Below, in pieces: positions 12,189 through 23,301 of a stretch of DNA of 64,000 nucleotides. Below the pieces are notes generated by a model that saw only the letters and a list, made by a program, of their open reading frames with translations, was not told the origin of the DNA and searched no databases. Within the stretch, counting starts at the first letter, position 1. Every line of letters starts with the position of its first letter. A program made the position numbers and the translations under genes. Source of the DNA: Oxytricha trifallax (lineage: Eukaryota > Ciliophora > Spirotrichea > Sporadotrichida > Oxytrichidae); assembly GCA_000711775.1 (NCBI GenBank), contig ARYC01018397.1, positions 1 to 64,000 of the forward strand. Reading direction: 5' to 3'.

Positions 12189-12770
12189 TATGTTAGATGA
12201 AGAATAGGTTGTTTTCTTCCCTTATAAACAATTCTCTAACAAACTTCCAGAAAGTATCTATTTCTTGGATGTTCTTGGTACTTTGGAAGAAAGATGTCTC
12301 GCAGAAATCATTGAAGAAGCTTACAAAAAATGCTACTCTATTTTTCTAGAGGAGTAAAAGAAGCAAGGTATACTAATAAACTATTCCTAGCTTATGGACC
12401 TGAAGAAGCACCCTTACCTTTCAAGTAATCTATGATTCATTACTTTATAGGAAAACCTGGAACTTGAATATATATCATGAAAGAGTATTCAAAGGTCCAC
12501 AAATTGAGAAAGTCTCAACTATTATTGATTGAGCAATAGTCTTAAAAAAGATATCAAAAGCCAAATAAAATTTACATGAATGCTGATACTGCTTCCTAAA
12601 GAAGAAACATTTATCCAAGTTAATCACAGGAACGAAGAAAATAAAGAGAATCCAAATCCATTTATGAGTTCCTTTGTTAGTTGATACCATTCATTCATTT
12701 AAAACTAAGAGTTATTTATAAGCATTAAATCTTCCTCTTCACGCACTGACTGTTGTCATATCAATGCTTA
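12189..12770 (+). pseudogene. TBE 22-kDa-type ORF fragment plus transposase tail
   Basis: ATG 12189 reads FSNKLPES, FLDVLGTLEERCLAEI and KKCYSIFLEEQKKQGIL, matching FFFGVLGTLKPEYL and RYSISPEEKEKQGI of the TBE-b 22-kDa-type protein. TGA codons and a frameshift before the GKPGT motif (about 12450) break it; IYIMKEYSKVHK continues in another frame. Past 12690 the minus strand carries the last codons of a transposase (LNE stop region). Orientation is opposite to TBE-a2, so it is another nested piece. Confidence 0.6.
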
Positions 12771-12820
12771 TTTTCTAACAGCTACTTTGAAATAAGTCAA
12801 TTGCATCGATTTTTAATATT

Positions 12821-13317
12821 AGGCATCAGTGTTAAAGAGGTACAGCAATATTTAAGTTTATGATTAAAAAGTTTAGGTTCAACTTATGTTATACTTGGTT
12901 TAATAATGAAGATAATAGGATTGAGACTTATGTTATTCAACCTCGCTCAATAAAGACTGAGTAATAAATAAAGTTTTTGTAATATCTCGGAGACAATGAC
13001 AAAGAAATTATTGTGTCTGAAGATAAATTACTATTTCTAAAACTATAGATTCAATGAAAAAAAATATGAAAGACTAAACAAATCACATGTGTCAAATGTT
13101 CTTTACAGCCCTCAATTCAATGGAGTTGAACGATATTTGGGGCTATTAAAATGCCATTACAAGAAATTTTTGCTCTATCATTAAATGTATGAATATAAAA
13201 TAGATACATAGGTTTTAACAAGAAAGCTGCTCAATGAGTCGTGATGATAAAATTAAACTGTACACAAGAGAAGGGGGATTTTGTTATTATATATAATTAT
13301 TAGACTTAAATGAATGA
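12821..13317 (+). pseudogene. TBE-a2 transposase, catalytic 3' half
   Basis: It reads RIETYVIQPRSIKTEQ, then a degenerate second-aspartate region (VSEDKLLFLK in place of FVDNLSVHKT), then YSPQFNGVERYLGLLKCHYKK containing the final Glu, and a C-terminus ending DLNE-TGA (13315-13317). Frameshifts and a stop in the second-Asp block show it is dead. Confidence 0.65.
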
Positions 13318-13324
13318 ATAAGTT

Positions 13325-13745
13325 CACATTTTAAAGCAGCCCTTTAAATTATTTTTCTTCTTTTTCTTTTCTTCTCTTATTACTTGATTGGATCGATATT
13401 TCATCTCTTAGTGCCAACTCCTAAATCTATATAAATCTTACGGCTTTTATAAATCTTTTTCGAGTCTCTATCTCAATTCATGCTTTACTTGTGACTTTCT
13501 CTCTCTATTTATTTATTTGCTCCTCTCTTTCATGAAGTATATAACAATGCCAATTATATCTTTAAAGTTTGAGATCTAAACTTTCTTGAGATGAAAGGTG
13601 CTTCTGTAGTTCTTAGCTTTGTCTCTTTTTTTCTGAAAGAAGGTTGCTGTAGCATTTCTAGTTAGCTACTTAAATAACTTCATTTAAGTACTCAGGTTTT
13701 AGAGTATTAAGAACGCCAAAGAAGATGTTTCTCTCGGCTAATATT
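13325..13745 (-). pseudogene. TBE-a2 22-kDa-type ORF remnant
   Basis: The minus strand matches the TBE-b 22-kDa-type protein: an N-proximal block in the region of NIFFGVLNTLKPEYLNE (13730-13660) and a basic C-terminal block near 13500-13380. It is convergent with the transposase, as in intact TBEs, and is shortened and frameshifted. Confidence 0.55.
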
Positions 13746-15167
13746 TAAACTAAACCCATTACATAAACCATTTTGAAACCCTAATAAAATATGCTCTTTT
13801 AGTCTACATTTCAATAAAATAACTCAAAAAGGCTACTGAAGGGATTTTGGGGTTTTATTATCAAATTAAGATTACAATTGTTATTAAATTCAATTTGTGA
13901 TTTTATTTTATTTCAGCAACTTTACAAACATTATATTTAATTTAATAATTGGAAACTACTCAAGCAATAATAACGAAATTAGTAAGAGTTTATAAAAAAC
14001 AGAAAATGTGATTAATGTTGATACTCTTTAATTTATTAAAACTAAGTATCGTTCTTGGGATAATAATGTTTATAATGTTGATAAACTAAGAAAAATAATT
14101 CTAATTAATTCTTCTGTAACTCTTCCATAATAGATAAATATATTAATTAGATTATAATTTATTATTTCATAGATAATCGTAAATCCTTTAGAGGAAAATA
14201 ATTAGGAAATGCTTAACTCTTAAGTTGTCAATGCTAATTAAAATAAAAATTGGTAAATTTAAATTTATTGAATTAAAATAATAAATTATGCTTACCCGAA
14301 CTTAAAATACTTGAAAGTTAGAAATAAATATTGTCTATATGAGGATTTACATTTTAGCGATTGTCCAAATCAAACATCCATAGCTAAAAATCTTGAATGT
14401 GTATCACTTAAATACTCAAAAGAACGACTTGGTTTTGAAGTAATAATGTTTAAATAACAATTTTTAAATTTATTAAAATCAAAACTAAATATACTATATA
14501 ATTAAGAACTTTGCTATTAGTAATATCCCTGATTATTTAGATTATATTAATTTCACAAAATCACTATAGAATTTTCTATCTCTACAAAAATATATACTTA
14601 ATTCTAGAAGTAAAAAATATCTTCTTATAATTCATGAATATTATAAAATAAGAATTTGAAACAATTATGGATTATTTTAAACGATTTTTATAGATGCTAA
14701 CTTAATTTAATTTAACTAATTTTATAAAAATCAAATTCAATTCTTCAATTGAAAACATTAGAAATCTTTGTGAAAATGCTAAAATTTTAAAGATTACTTG
14801 TAAAGATTAATTATAAATACTGTATTTATAATAATTTAAGTATAAATAATATTGTAAATTGCAAACAAGTTGCGTTAATCCATTTTTATATTAATTATTT
14901 AAATTTCTTGAGGCTAAAAGATGTTTTGATGAAGCAAGAATTGTGAAAAGCTTATTGTAAGCAAATAGCGAGAATAATGCTGGTGAAGTGCTTGTTAAGT
15001 ACAAAAAAATAAATAACAAAGAAGAAATTTATTTGTATAGGTACATAGAGAACCTTCAAAATTGAAAGAATTACTAAGACTTTGAATTAATTCAATTCTT
15101 AATTATTTTGTTTTTATCTATTCATTTATAAAAAATAAATAAAGTAATCGGGAAAAGTTATTTTCTT

Positions 15168-15438
15168 ATGATGGAGGAATTATAAAAATAAATATAATAA
15201 ATTACAAAAATGATGATAATTTAGTTGATAAGTGCAACAAAATGGAGCCATACATACTTTGGTTTCTTATCATGATGAGATTTTTATAACTAATTCTAAG
15301 CTTTCGACATTGAAAATTTTTTGGGCCAAATTCTAGATAGTTTTCAAATCAAAATAATAAAAATAGATTGATATGGCATTTTAATAGAAATTAAACACAG
15401 AGAATGAAAGTTTATAAAAATTACTAAAGCATTTATGA
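15168..15438 (+). CDS. Possible WD40-like fragment
   Basis: A frame ending at TGA 15436-15438 reads NGAIHTLVSYHDEIFITNSK then LSTLKIFWAKF, with the spacing of a WD40 repeat (His, then Asp/Glu, Ser/Thr, Ile-Phe-Trp). The preceding 60 bp encode YDGGIIKINIINY in another frame, suggesting a frameshift or IES. Only one repeat is seen. It lies just downstream of gene G and does not resemble the LRR-like families. Weak. Confidence 0.25.
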
Positions 15439-15439
15439 T

Positions 15440-16268
15440 GCTCTCTCTATATCGAGTTATTTTTTATCCAAATATTTTTGGCTAAAACTCTATTGATTGT
15501 TTGAATTTTATTAATAATATAAAATTATCTCAAGAATACTGGTAATTGGAAACTTAACTTGTAGCTACAGCCAGAGTAAATTCGATACCTACTCTTGAAT
15601 AATTCATGCGCTTCTTTGAGTAGTACCAGAAATATAGTATAAACTATAATTATAAATATATATTATTTGTTGCTTATAGTTTGGGATTCATGAAAACTTC
15701 ATATTTATTTTTTTTCTCAAAATTGATTTCCTTTTTAAAAATAAGACCATATGTATAATTTAAATGGAATTAGATTTTTTTAATATAATGCCATATTAAG
15801 ATATATACATATAATTTTGAGAACTATGAAAATATCTGAACTAGTCATTTTTAAAATAAATATACATTTATTCCTAATAAAACATTAAAAAATATTTCAA
15901 AATATACAAATAAATAAATTTATTAAACTATTATTGAAATTATATTTATTAATCTTATTTTCCATATTTATTGATAATTTATGGTTATTAAATATTACTT
16001 GAAAGTACATTTTTCATAGTAAAATCGAGAATTTTAAGAACTCATATCAAAATTAAAAATAATACTTGATAATAACTTTAAAAGTATAATATTGATATAA
16101 TATAAAAGCAAAAAACAACCATGATTTTGATAGTTTTAAATAAATACACAAGTTATTATTTAAAATTACTATAAATATAATGCATAATTTGAAATATATT
16201 CTGAGTAAATCACTAACTGCTCTTAATTATATTTTATTGCAGTGATTTATTTTTTAAATATCTAAAAT
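15440..16268. other. AT-rich DNA, nothing recognised
   Basis: Low-complexity A+T-rich sequence. No block of families I-IV and no inverted-repeat element found on either strand. Confidence 0.35.
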
Positions 16269-16274
16269 CATTTT

Positions 16275-16742
16275 GGGGGAGGGAAGTTTCCTGCCAAGTA
16301 AATCTTTTTATATATAATTTTTATTAGTTAAATATAAAATATTTTAATTAATAATTTTTGACTCATTAAATGGCTAAAGGATAATTGAAATATTTTTTTA
16401 AGAGTTAATTAGATAAGTTGCAATTATTTTCTAATATCATAACTAGAGATATAAAACCATATCTTTATTATAATTCTTAATAAAGGTTTTGAAAAACTAA
16501 TGTAAAATAAAATGATATATTAATGAAAATATTGTTCATCATAAAGTAGATCTTGTAATACTTCATGATTGATAGGTTAAATTGTTAAATTTCAAATATG
16601 TTAAAATCAAAGAAGGTGTTTATAGTGGTCAAAAATAATAATTCCATAAAGAAAAAATAAATAAAATAAATAATAATTTTCTTGACAGGAAACTTCCCTA
16701 AAATTTTTTTTATCATTAATCTAGACAGTAAACTACCCACCT
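16275..16742. mobile_element. MITE with GGGGGAGGGAAGTTTCC ends
   Basis: Left end GGGGGAGGGAAGTTTCCTGCC (about 16275). Two right-facing counterparts: GACAGGAAACTTCCC at 16684-16698 and GACAGTAAACTACCCACCTCC ending near 16742. The spacing of this pair mirrors the two motifs in the left arm of the 8201-8732 element, so both belong to one family with roughly 60-bp terminal repeats. No ORF. Confidence 0.55.
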
Positions 16743-17142
16743 CCATAATTTTATTCTAGCGAAGCAGCTAGTAGAATGTGTATTTAAAAATTAAATTAGT
16801 ACGAGCATGTTTATTGTGATGTATAATTCACATGATTTTAGGCATTATGTTAGCTCCTTAAAGCTTAAAATCCTAATGTTTTTTTTTTATTTTTTCAAGT
16901 CAGTTGTAACTTGAACATCTTTTCATAGTTAATACTTCAGTTCTTAATATTATGTCTTAATGAATGTGAGAAATTTAAAACTATAATATAAGTTTAACAA
17001 TTTTACTTATCTGATAAGCTAATATATTATAAAACCTCTCTTGTTCCATTTGTTTTGAGATTATTTAACTATATAACGTTTTAATTAAAACAAATGTATT
17101 ACTTGAATTTTAAAAATATATAGACGATAAAGATAAAATAAT

Positions 17143-17558
17143 ATTGTAGGAATATACTTGACTTAGGAAATTAAATTATAATTATTTGATTAATAAAATA
17201 ATTTCAATTAGTTTCAGTTATCTTTTTCTAAACCTATACAATATGGCACTTGTTCGATATAGAATTAAAAATTAGCTGGACTTTAATATTGGTAGTTTTA
17301 TTTTATAGTATCAATGATCGATATAACTAAATATCATTTAATACCTCTACAGTCACTTTAAATATGCCATTCAATTTAAGTCGAGTTATCTCGCTGCAGA
17401 AATGAGATAAAACAGTAATATTTAAGTCCACTTTATTCTAGCTTCTCTATCGAATGAACCCTAGATCGTTAAAATTTGCCAACATTAACTGCCCTTATTT
17501 CAATTAATTATTAATTTAAGTAGAAAATAATTTGCTATTTCGAATGTATTACTAAAAT
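17143..17558. mobile_element. MITE-P, degenerate copy
   Basis: It starts ATTGTAGGAATA and carries CAATATGGCACTTGTTCGAT, ATTAGCTGGACTTTAATATT and, in the right arm, the inverted counterparts (AAGTCCACTTTATTC, CTCTATCGAATGAACCC). Same architecture as the 33589-34008 copy but with many substitutions, so it is an old insertion. It lies just upstream of gene H. Confidence 0.65.
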
Positions 17559-17715
17559 TGCGATATTTCTAATAAATTTCTCTAATCATTTTAAAAATAT
17601 TATTAATTAATATAAAAATGTAGAAACACTTAAATATTTACTGAACACTCACTGTATTAAGTTATTAAACCAACCTTGAAACATTTTTTCTAAGATCATT
17701 ATCAACTAACTTTCA

Positions 17716-17783
17716 AGATTATATTACTCAATTAAATTAAAAATCTTTTGATAAAAAAGTAATTACTTAAAAATTAATGTTTT
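17716..17783 (+). other. IES with AGATT pointer in gene H
   Basis: AGATT at 17716-17720 and 17784-17788, at the same codon as in F, G, I and K. No GT donor on the left edge. Confidence 0.6.
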
Positions 17784-17950
17784 AGATTTCTTGATTTAAA
17801 AATACTTTCAAGTTCACAATTAGTATCCAAATATGACAATCGACACAATCAAAACCCCAAAACCCCTTAATGAGGTTTATAAGTGCTATGATTTGTATAA
17901 TTTAGTTGGGTCTTATTGAGGTTAGTAGAGTAATCTGGCCAATTTACAAA

Positions 17951-18995
17951 ATGAGAGATTGAAATTAGCTAAATTAAGGGTCTATTTATGATGAGAAATA
18001 TTTAGATTTATTGCTTGAGCTTAGGTATGGTACGAGTATTAACATAGACTAAGCCAAAACCATTTCTTAATTATGCAGCTATAGCAAAGCTCTTGCACAA
18101 GAGTGCCCTAACTGTTAGGTATCACTGCCTGCTAGCTGTTTAGCATTTTAATTCTGGTACTTGAAAACATCCAGCAAGAAAATAAAAGTTCCTCACAGAC
18201 CCATATTAGATACCTCAGTGATTCTAAGACGCTTAAGTTCTGGGCTCACTTTCCACTAGACTAACGAGCTGTAATGTTTCTTCGCAAGTTTCATGAAATG
18301 CGTTCTCTCCTTTGACAAATGGTATTAATTTCAAGACTGTCAACAGAGTGAAGAGAGTGATTGATTTTACAGTGCCATTTTATAGTAATAATTTAAACTA
18401 TATATATTATTAAATGCAGAGAGCTATTGATAATAACATCAAGTCCATACATGCAAATGAAGCAGTGTTTACCTTCATCACTTTTATCAATAAGTCATAG
18501 TACAAGAAGTGTGGTATCATTGAAGTTTATGACTAAAAGGTGAAGGTTGTCTTAAATGCAATTTTAGCTGGTATTAGAGAAGATTCAGGCTTAGAAAGTT
18601 ATGTCATTCATCCTCGCTCTATTAAGCAAGAGTAGTATATTAAGTTCTTGCATAAGCCAAGAGAAAAAATTCAATAATCAAGAGATCATCTTACTTGTTG
18701 GTAACTTATCAGTTCATAAGACTAAGGAGTCTATGAAAGCTTATGAAGAGTTAAATATAACTCCTGTATACAGCATTCCTTATAGCTCATAATTTAATGG
18801 AATAGAATTCTACTGGAGTTATCTCAAGACTTCCTACAAAAAGTTAATGTTGTTCATCTAATGCATGATTTATCAATAGTTACAATGGACTTAATACAAT
18901 CTAGTTGCTAGAGAGTGAATAAAGATAGGACTTCGATATGTGCAAAGAAAGGGAGAATGAATGTTTATTAATAAGTTTTAGACTTAAATGAATGA
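17951..18995 (+). pseudogene. TBE-c transposase (Tc1/IS630-type DDE), inactive
   Basis: Blocks align with TBE-b: LRYGTSINIDQ, then VKVVLNAILAGIREDSGLES, YVIHPRS, LVGNLSVHKTKESMKAYEEL, NITPVYSIPYSSQFNGIEFY and the LNE-TGA end. Catalytic positions: the first Asp is Asn (HANEAVF, codon 18456-18458) and the second is Gly (LVGNLSVHK, codon 18700-18702), where TBE-b has Asp at both; the final Glu (NGIEFYW) is kept. It also has an in-frame TGA at 18162-18164 that TBE-d shares, plus frameshifts. It cannot code for an active enzyme. Confidence 0.8.
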
Positions 18996-18999
18996 AATA

Positions 19000-19753
19000 G
19001 TTCACATTTTAAATGGACCCTTAAAGGATTAGGCTTCTCTTTCTTTTCTTCTTCTTAAGGCTTGACAGGCCCTAAGTTTCTTCTCTTACTGCCATCTTTT
19101 GCATATATGTTCATATCTTCTGGCTTTTAAATATCTTTATAAAGTCTCTTGCTAACTTAATGAACTGTATGCTGTTTTCTATCTCTATGAACCTTAGCAT
19201 GCTCTTTCATAAGATATATACCAGTGCCAGATTTTCCTACAAAGTTATATGTCAAAGCTTACTTGAAAGATAAGGATGCTTCTTAAGTTCCTCTAGCCAA
19301 GCTGAGCTTATTAGAATGCCTTGCTTCTTCTAGTCTTCAGGAGAGATAGAATATCGTTTCTTATGAGCTTCTTCAATTATTTCTCTGAGATACTCCTCTT
19401 TTATTGTACCAAGAACACCAAAGAAAAAGTTCCTCTCTGGTAGTTTATTAGAGAGTTGTTTCTTGGTAGGAAGGTAAACTACCACTTCCTCATCTTACAT
19501 GGCATCCTCATAAAGATTAGTAGCTGAAATGTCAGAGTCAATTAGTTTAATCTCTTTATTTTTAAAGTCTTTCTTATCCTCACAAAGTATTGCTTTCAAG
19601 AATGTAATTTTGGTACCTTTCATCGTTGGAAGGAATAATGAAACTGTATAATATGTTAATAGCTATCAAGTTATCTTACCATGTGAAGTTAGGTATAGAT
19701 AGAGATCTTCCTTGCTTCTTGCTTTTTTTCATTTGATCATTGAGTGATTCCAT
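19000..19753 (-). pseudogene. TBE-c 22-kDa-type ORF
   Basis: On the minus strand ATG 19753 gives MESLNDQMKKSKK, then a possible short GTAAG...CAG intron, then GTKITFLKAIL, LYEDAM, VVVYLPTKKQLSNKLPERN, FFFGVLGTIKEEYL and RYSISPEDQKKQGI. A TGA follows HPYLSSKL; the GIYLMKEHAKVHRD block continues beyond in another frame. The basic tail ends KKEKPNP near 19030. Function unknown; it is convergent with the transposase as in published TBEs. Confidence 0.65.
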
Positions 19754-20317
19754 CTTTTTTCCTCTTGCTATTTATGAATTTCAAATTATAATTTATAGAC
19801 TTCTGGATACTATTGTTTAAAAACTTATTATTAAATATGGACATCTTATTAGAGGTCAAACCTGCAAAGATACGTGGAGAAAGATTGCAGAAGCTGTAAC
19901 AAACTGCAGAGATGGAGCTCCATTTTTATCAATTTAGTTCAATTTAATTAGTACTAAATTTGTTTAATTTTAATTAGTACTGATACTAAATCCGTTTAAT
20001 TTTAATGTACCAATTTAATAGTACCAAAACTTAATTAGTACCTAGTTTTAAACTAATGAGGTTTTAATGGAAAAGTTCCAAAATAATTAAAAACCCAATT
20101 AGTACCAGTACCAACCTGAATTTTTTCAAAGTTGGTACAAAAATAAAAAATATTAAGAATGAAATTAGAAAAGTTATAGATATAAACTAAGTATAAATAA
20201 AAACTCTAACACCTCTAAATCAACCATTATTGCTGCAGTGCCGACTCTTATACATAGTTGCTATAACTTGAGATGTTATTAGAGCTATATAATATAAATT
20301 TAAATTTTAATTTAAAC

Positions 20318-21720
20318 ATGGCGGCTAACAAATCGTAAAGCAATCTCTCTTGGAACAGGATAATCATAATTAAACTCTGGCTCAATTAAAAAGTTAAGAA
20401 TTATTTATGCTGAAAGGGAGGTAGATCTAAGAGCCCTTGAATTGATGCAGAGGTCTTCAATATAGAATTTCAAAATTAGAAAGATATTGTAGAGATGGGA
20501 GTCTAAACAATAATTGAAGATGTTGAGGAGGTAAAAGAACAACAACCAATTGAAAAGATTAAAAAATTTTAATGCTAAGACTTCTAAAATTATTTTGCAA
20601 CCTAATAGAGCTTGAAAATTCACCTCAAAGAGATTCACTGTGGCAGAGCCAAAATCTATTGCAAGCACGATAAGGTAGATAGCAGGTATTAGTGCATGAA
20701 GCCTTATACTCACTCATTTTCAGTTAAAAGGTATATGCAAAAGCATCACCTAAGCGAGTTCTTGATTTAAGATTAAGAAACTAAAAAAATAGTACCAGCT
20801 AAAAGAAAATCTAATACTCTTGAGTCTTAAAAAGAATAGCAAGATAAGCTCAAGAGATAGAACGAAATGAGTCAATGAATCAACCTGCAGGCAATACGTT
20901 TTTAGCATGTTTCCAAAAGAGAAATGTATATTCCTGTATATATGAAGTTGATCTTAGCAATTGCATTGAAAATTATTTGAATAAAAGCGTGCCTAACAAA
21001 GTCAAGCTCATAGTAGTTGATGAGTATGCATATTAAATTTACCCTTTCAGCTATCAGATTAAGAATGAGCAGTACAGGAATGAATTTCCTCACGAATATA
21101 TGGTTCTAAGAAAGGCAAAAAAAAGAGATTGCAAGAATTTGCTAAAGTCAGTGCTGTTATTATAGGCTTTGATTTCATCTCACTAAGAATAAAAAAATTA
21201 GAAATGACTCATAAAGACTATCTATATCATAACAGATATCCAAATGATTTGAATGATATTCTATCAGATATGAAAAGGGTGTCAAAGAATTGCATGAACT
21301 TGGATATATTCATAGAGATTTGAAGCCTGAAATGTTATATTGAACCTCTGCTCTTTAGAAGTAAATGTCATCGATTTCAATAGAGCTTTACGATAACAGA
21401 ATATAACGTTAGCTAAGGTTCTTGGTACCCCATGATACTATCCAATAAGAGAAAAATGGACCAATGGCTCAGTTTTGTGGGATTTATGGGCAGTTGCTGC
21501 TATAATATAAGAGATATGGAAAACATGACTTATTTTGGTACTAAGCATTAAAATAATCAATTAGTTTGGCATAAAGCATATCAAGCAAGAAGATGTATGC
21601 TAAGAAATAAAAGTATAGTAGATATGATAATTGTGAGAGGTCCTAACTATCCTCGCCAATCATTAGACGATATACTTTAGACTCTAGAGAGAGAGCAAGA
21701 TTTATGAGATAAAGCAAAGA
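20318..21720 (+). pseudogene. TBE-c zinc-finger/kinase ORF
   Basis: Starts ATG 20318 (MAANKS). The zinc-finger region near 20680-20750 reads CMKPYTHSFSVKRYMQKHH: the first Cys of the C2H2 pair is lost (Ser). The kinase region has KELHELGYIHRDLKPEM (21276-21330), VNVIDFNRAL (about 21362-21395) and LGTPxYYPIREKW followed by VLWDLWAVAAII, i.e. the catalytic-loop HRD, a DFN in place of DFG, and the activation-segment end. Several frameshifts and TGAs. Corresponds to the published 57-kDa TBE protein. Confidence 0.65.
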
Positions 21721-23301
21721 CAAGCAGATAAAATTTGTTTGAATTAAGTACACTGATACTCATTAAATATTCATTAAATTCACATAAAACCTGCGTTTTC
21801 TCTACTAAACCCAATAAGACCCCAACTTTACCCTACAAATCAAAGCATATAAACCTCATTAAGGTGTTTTGAGGTTTTAAATTTAGCCCAAGTTATAAGA
21901 TAAAATAAAAAATTCGAGGTATTTTTTCACATCAAATCTAATTTACTTAAAAATATCAACTTTATATGAAAGTTCTTTGATTACTGCGTTTGAAATAATG
22001 AAATTGATAATCTTAAAAATTTAAGAAGAATAAAAAGAGTAAAATTTGATTAGCTGTAAGTTTAGAAAATAGAAAATTGGATTTTATATTAAGGATTTGA
22101 GAGATTCTGATAAACTTTCAAATAAATAAAAAAAGTTTTATTTTAATTTATTTAAATTTATGCAAATGGATATAGAGAAATTTTATTCTAATAATTACTA
22201 ATATTTGAGTTTTGTTCATACAATAATTTTATTTTTTTATTTGTATCGTTTAAATTGGATAGATTTTGTGAATACTAATAAAAGAAAATTTATTTCTTTA
22301 ATAATTTCAAAATTGCCTAATATAATATTGTAGCTTTATTTTCCTAAATAAATTACAAAATAAATCGAATGTACTACTATTTTCGTAGAAATATAATCTT
22401 ATAATCAACTGATTCATATAATAACAATTTTTATATTGAATTTTTGAAATAAATTTTTAACTAGTAATTTTAATTGCAATTATTTCTCATTTTTCAATTT
22501 AATAATTGAGAACTACTCCAATTATGATGGTATTTAAGAGACTTTTACTAATGCAAGAGCAAACAGATTAATTAATGTTGAAGCTCTTTCCTTAACAAAT
22601 GCAAAACTTTGTTACACATCAGGCAAATCTTGCTTATTAGATAGAATAAATAAATTAATTCTGATTAATTCAACCTTAATATCCTCAGATGACTTGTAAA
22701 TGAATAATTCTTTATTAGTACTTTTATATAAAATTTAATTGAAAAGTATAACTCATTTGGAATTAAGCAACACAGAGATTTACAACTTGAATTTAGTTTT
22801 TTATAATTATTTGGCAATTTACTAGAATTTTATTTTTTTTAAAATTCAAATTTCATGTTCCCAAACTTGAAATACTTAAAAATTGACAACTAATCAAATG
22901 AGTTCGTTGGTTCTAACTTTCCATGCTCAAAATAATTTTAGAAACTTGAATATGCATCAATAAAATGCACAGTTGGTGAGTGCAACCATTATTTATTATA
23001 AAAAATTTAGAATTGCTGCTAATAAGCTAGCATCTTAAAGATAAAAAGTAAAGGTTAAAATTAATTAGAAAAATATATTTATTATATTATATATAATAAA
23101 AGAAAATGTAAAGTTCAAAGGAGTAGCAACTTTGATTTAAATATTATTATATATTTAATTGATTTATGCTACATATTTAATAAAGTACCATAATCAGTTT
23201 TTTACTTAAAAAGGGATAATGCAAATTAAGCAGGCGATCTGATTGTCAAATACAAAAGAATTAATGAAATGGAGTAAATTTTCATGTATTAGTATAAATG
23301 A

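Larger units (their letters stand above)
10885..13856 (+). mobile_element. TBE-a2: decayed TBE carrying nested TBE fragments
   Basis: The left inverted repeat is eroded (GAAAATCTCGAAACCCTTATTCAG region) and the right end is intact (GATTTTGGGGTTTT at 13844-13856). ATT occurs on both flanks (10882-10884 and 13857-13859), consistent with one insertion with ANT duplication into gene G. The transposase is split: its 5' part runs to about 11190 and its 3' part resumes at about 12821. Between them lie other TBE fragments in both orientations. The 22-kDa ORF (minus) is present; the zinc-finger/kinase ORF is deleted. Confidence 0.7.
9143..15065 (+). pseudogene. Gene G: family II F-box/LRR-like gene broken by TBE insertions
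   Basis: ATG 9143 starts QKHLKICGTLTVLSYQ then NLETFHLRQLSTSFQD; after a 59-bp IES it continues FLKTKYFLVHKYSPNMSI, YFFTSKIIYFKF and VMKLIINKIQEEQK up to VAKEF at 9580, where TBE DNA begins. A block RRQKIGFHI (10490-10540) lies between two TBE insertions. After 13857 come INVDTLQFIKTKYRSWDNN (about 14015-14070), LRKIILINSSV, FPELKYLKVRNKY (14296 on), ECVSLKYS, and the terminus GEVLVKYKKINNKEEIYLYRY ending at TGA 15063-15065. The protein would be LRR-like after an F-box-like start. Disrupted in this germline copy unless the TBEs are removed in development. Confidence 0.6.
17850..21879 (+). mobile_element. TBE-c: full-length telomere-bearing element
   Basis: The left end CAAAACCCCAAAACCCC continues into a roughly 75-bp inverted repeat that matches the right end (GTAGGGTAAAGTTGGGG in reverse complement). 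AAT flanks both ends (17847-17849 and 21880-21882), the expected 3-bp duplication. Length about 4.03 kb. Gene order: transposase (+), 22-kDa-type ORF (-), zinc-finger/kinase ORF (+). All three are damaged. Its inverted repeat sequence differs from TBE-b and is shared with TBE-d, TBE-e, TBE-f and TBE-g, so at least two TBE types occur here. Confidence 0.85.
17618..23301 (+). pseudogene. Gene H: family II F-box/LRR-like gene with a 4-kb TBE inside
   Basis: ATG 17618 opens the family II N-terminus. After a 68-bp AGATT IES it runs to MTIDT at 17832-17846 and TBE-c interrupts it; just downstream it resumes KNSRYFFTSNLIYLKIS and FEIMKLIILKIQEEQ, then RKQKIGFYIKDLR. Later blocks: INVEALSLTNAKL (about 22575), INKLILINSTLISSDDLQ (22650 on), THLELSNTEIYNLN (22750), FPNLKYLKIDNQSNEF (22860 on), LEYASIKCTVGE (22945 on) and the end AGDLIVKYKRINEMEQIFMY before TGA 23299-23301. 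LRR-like throughout. Reading through TBE-c is possible only if it is excised. Confidence 0.65.

Noticed and set aside
12475..12690. Minus-strand ORF of 71 codons
   Set aside because: Antisense to the 22-kDa-type remnant, whose plus-strand GKPGT and MKEYSKVHK blocks match other TBEs.
9582..13856. True macronuclear telomeres at the C4A4 tracts
   Set aside because: The tracts are single short units at the ends of inverted repeats with ANT duplications, i.e. TBE termini, not telomere arrays.
20405..20713. Minus-strand ORF of 102 codons with hydrophobic stretches
   Set aside because: Antisense to the TBE-c zinc-finger/kinase ORF; hydrophobicity follows from reading acidic, Gln-rich codons backwards.
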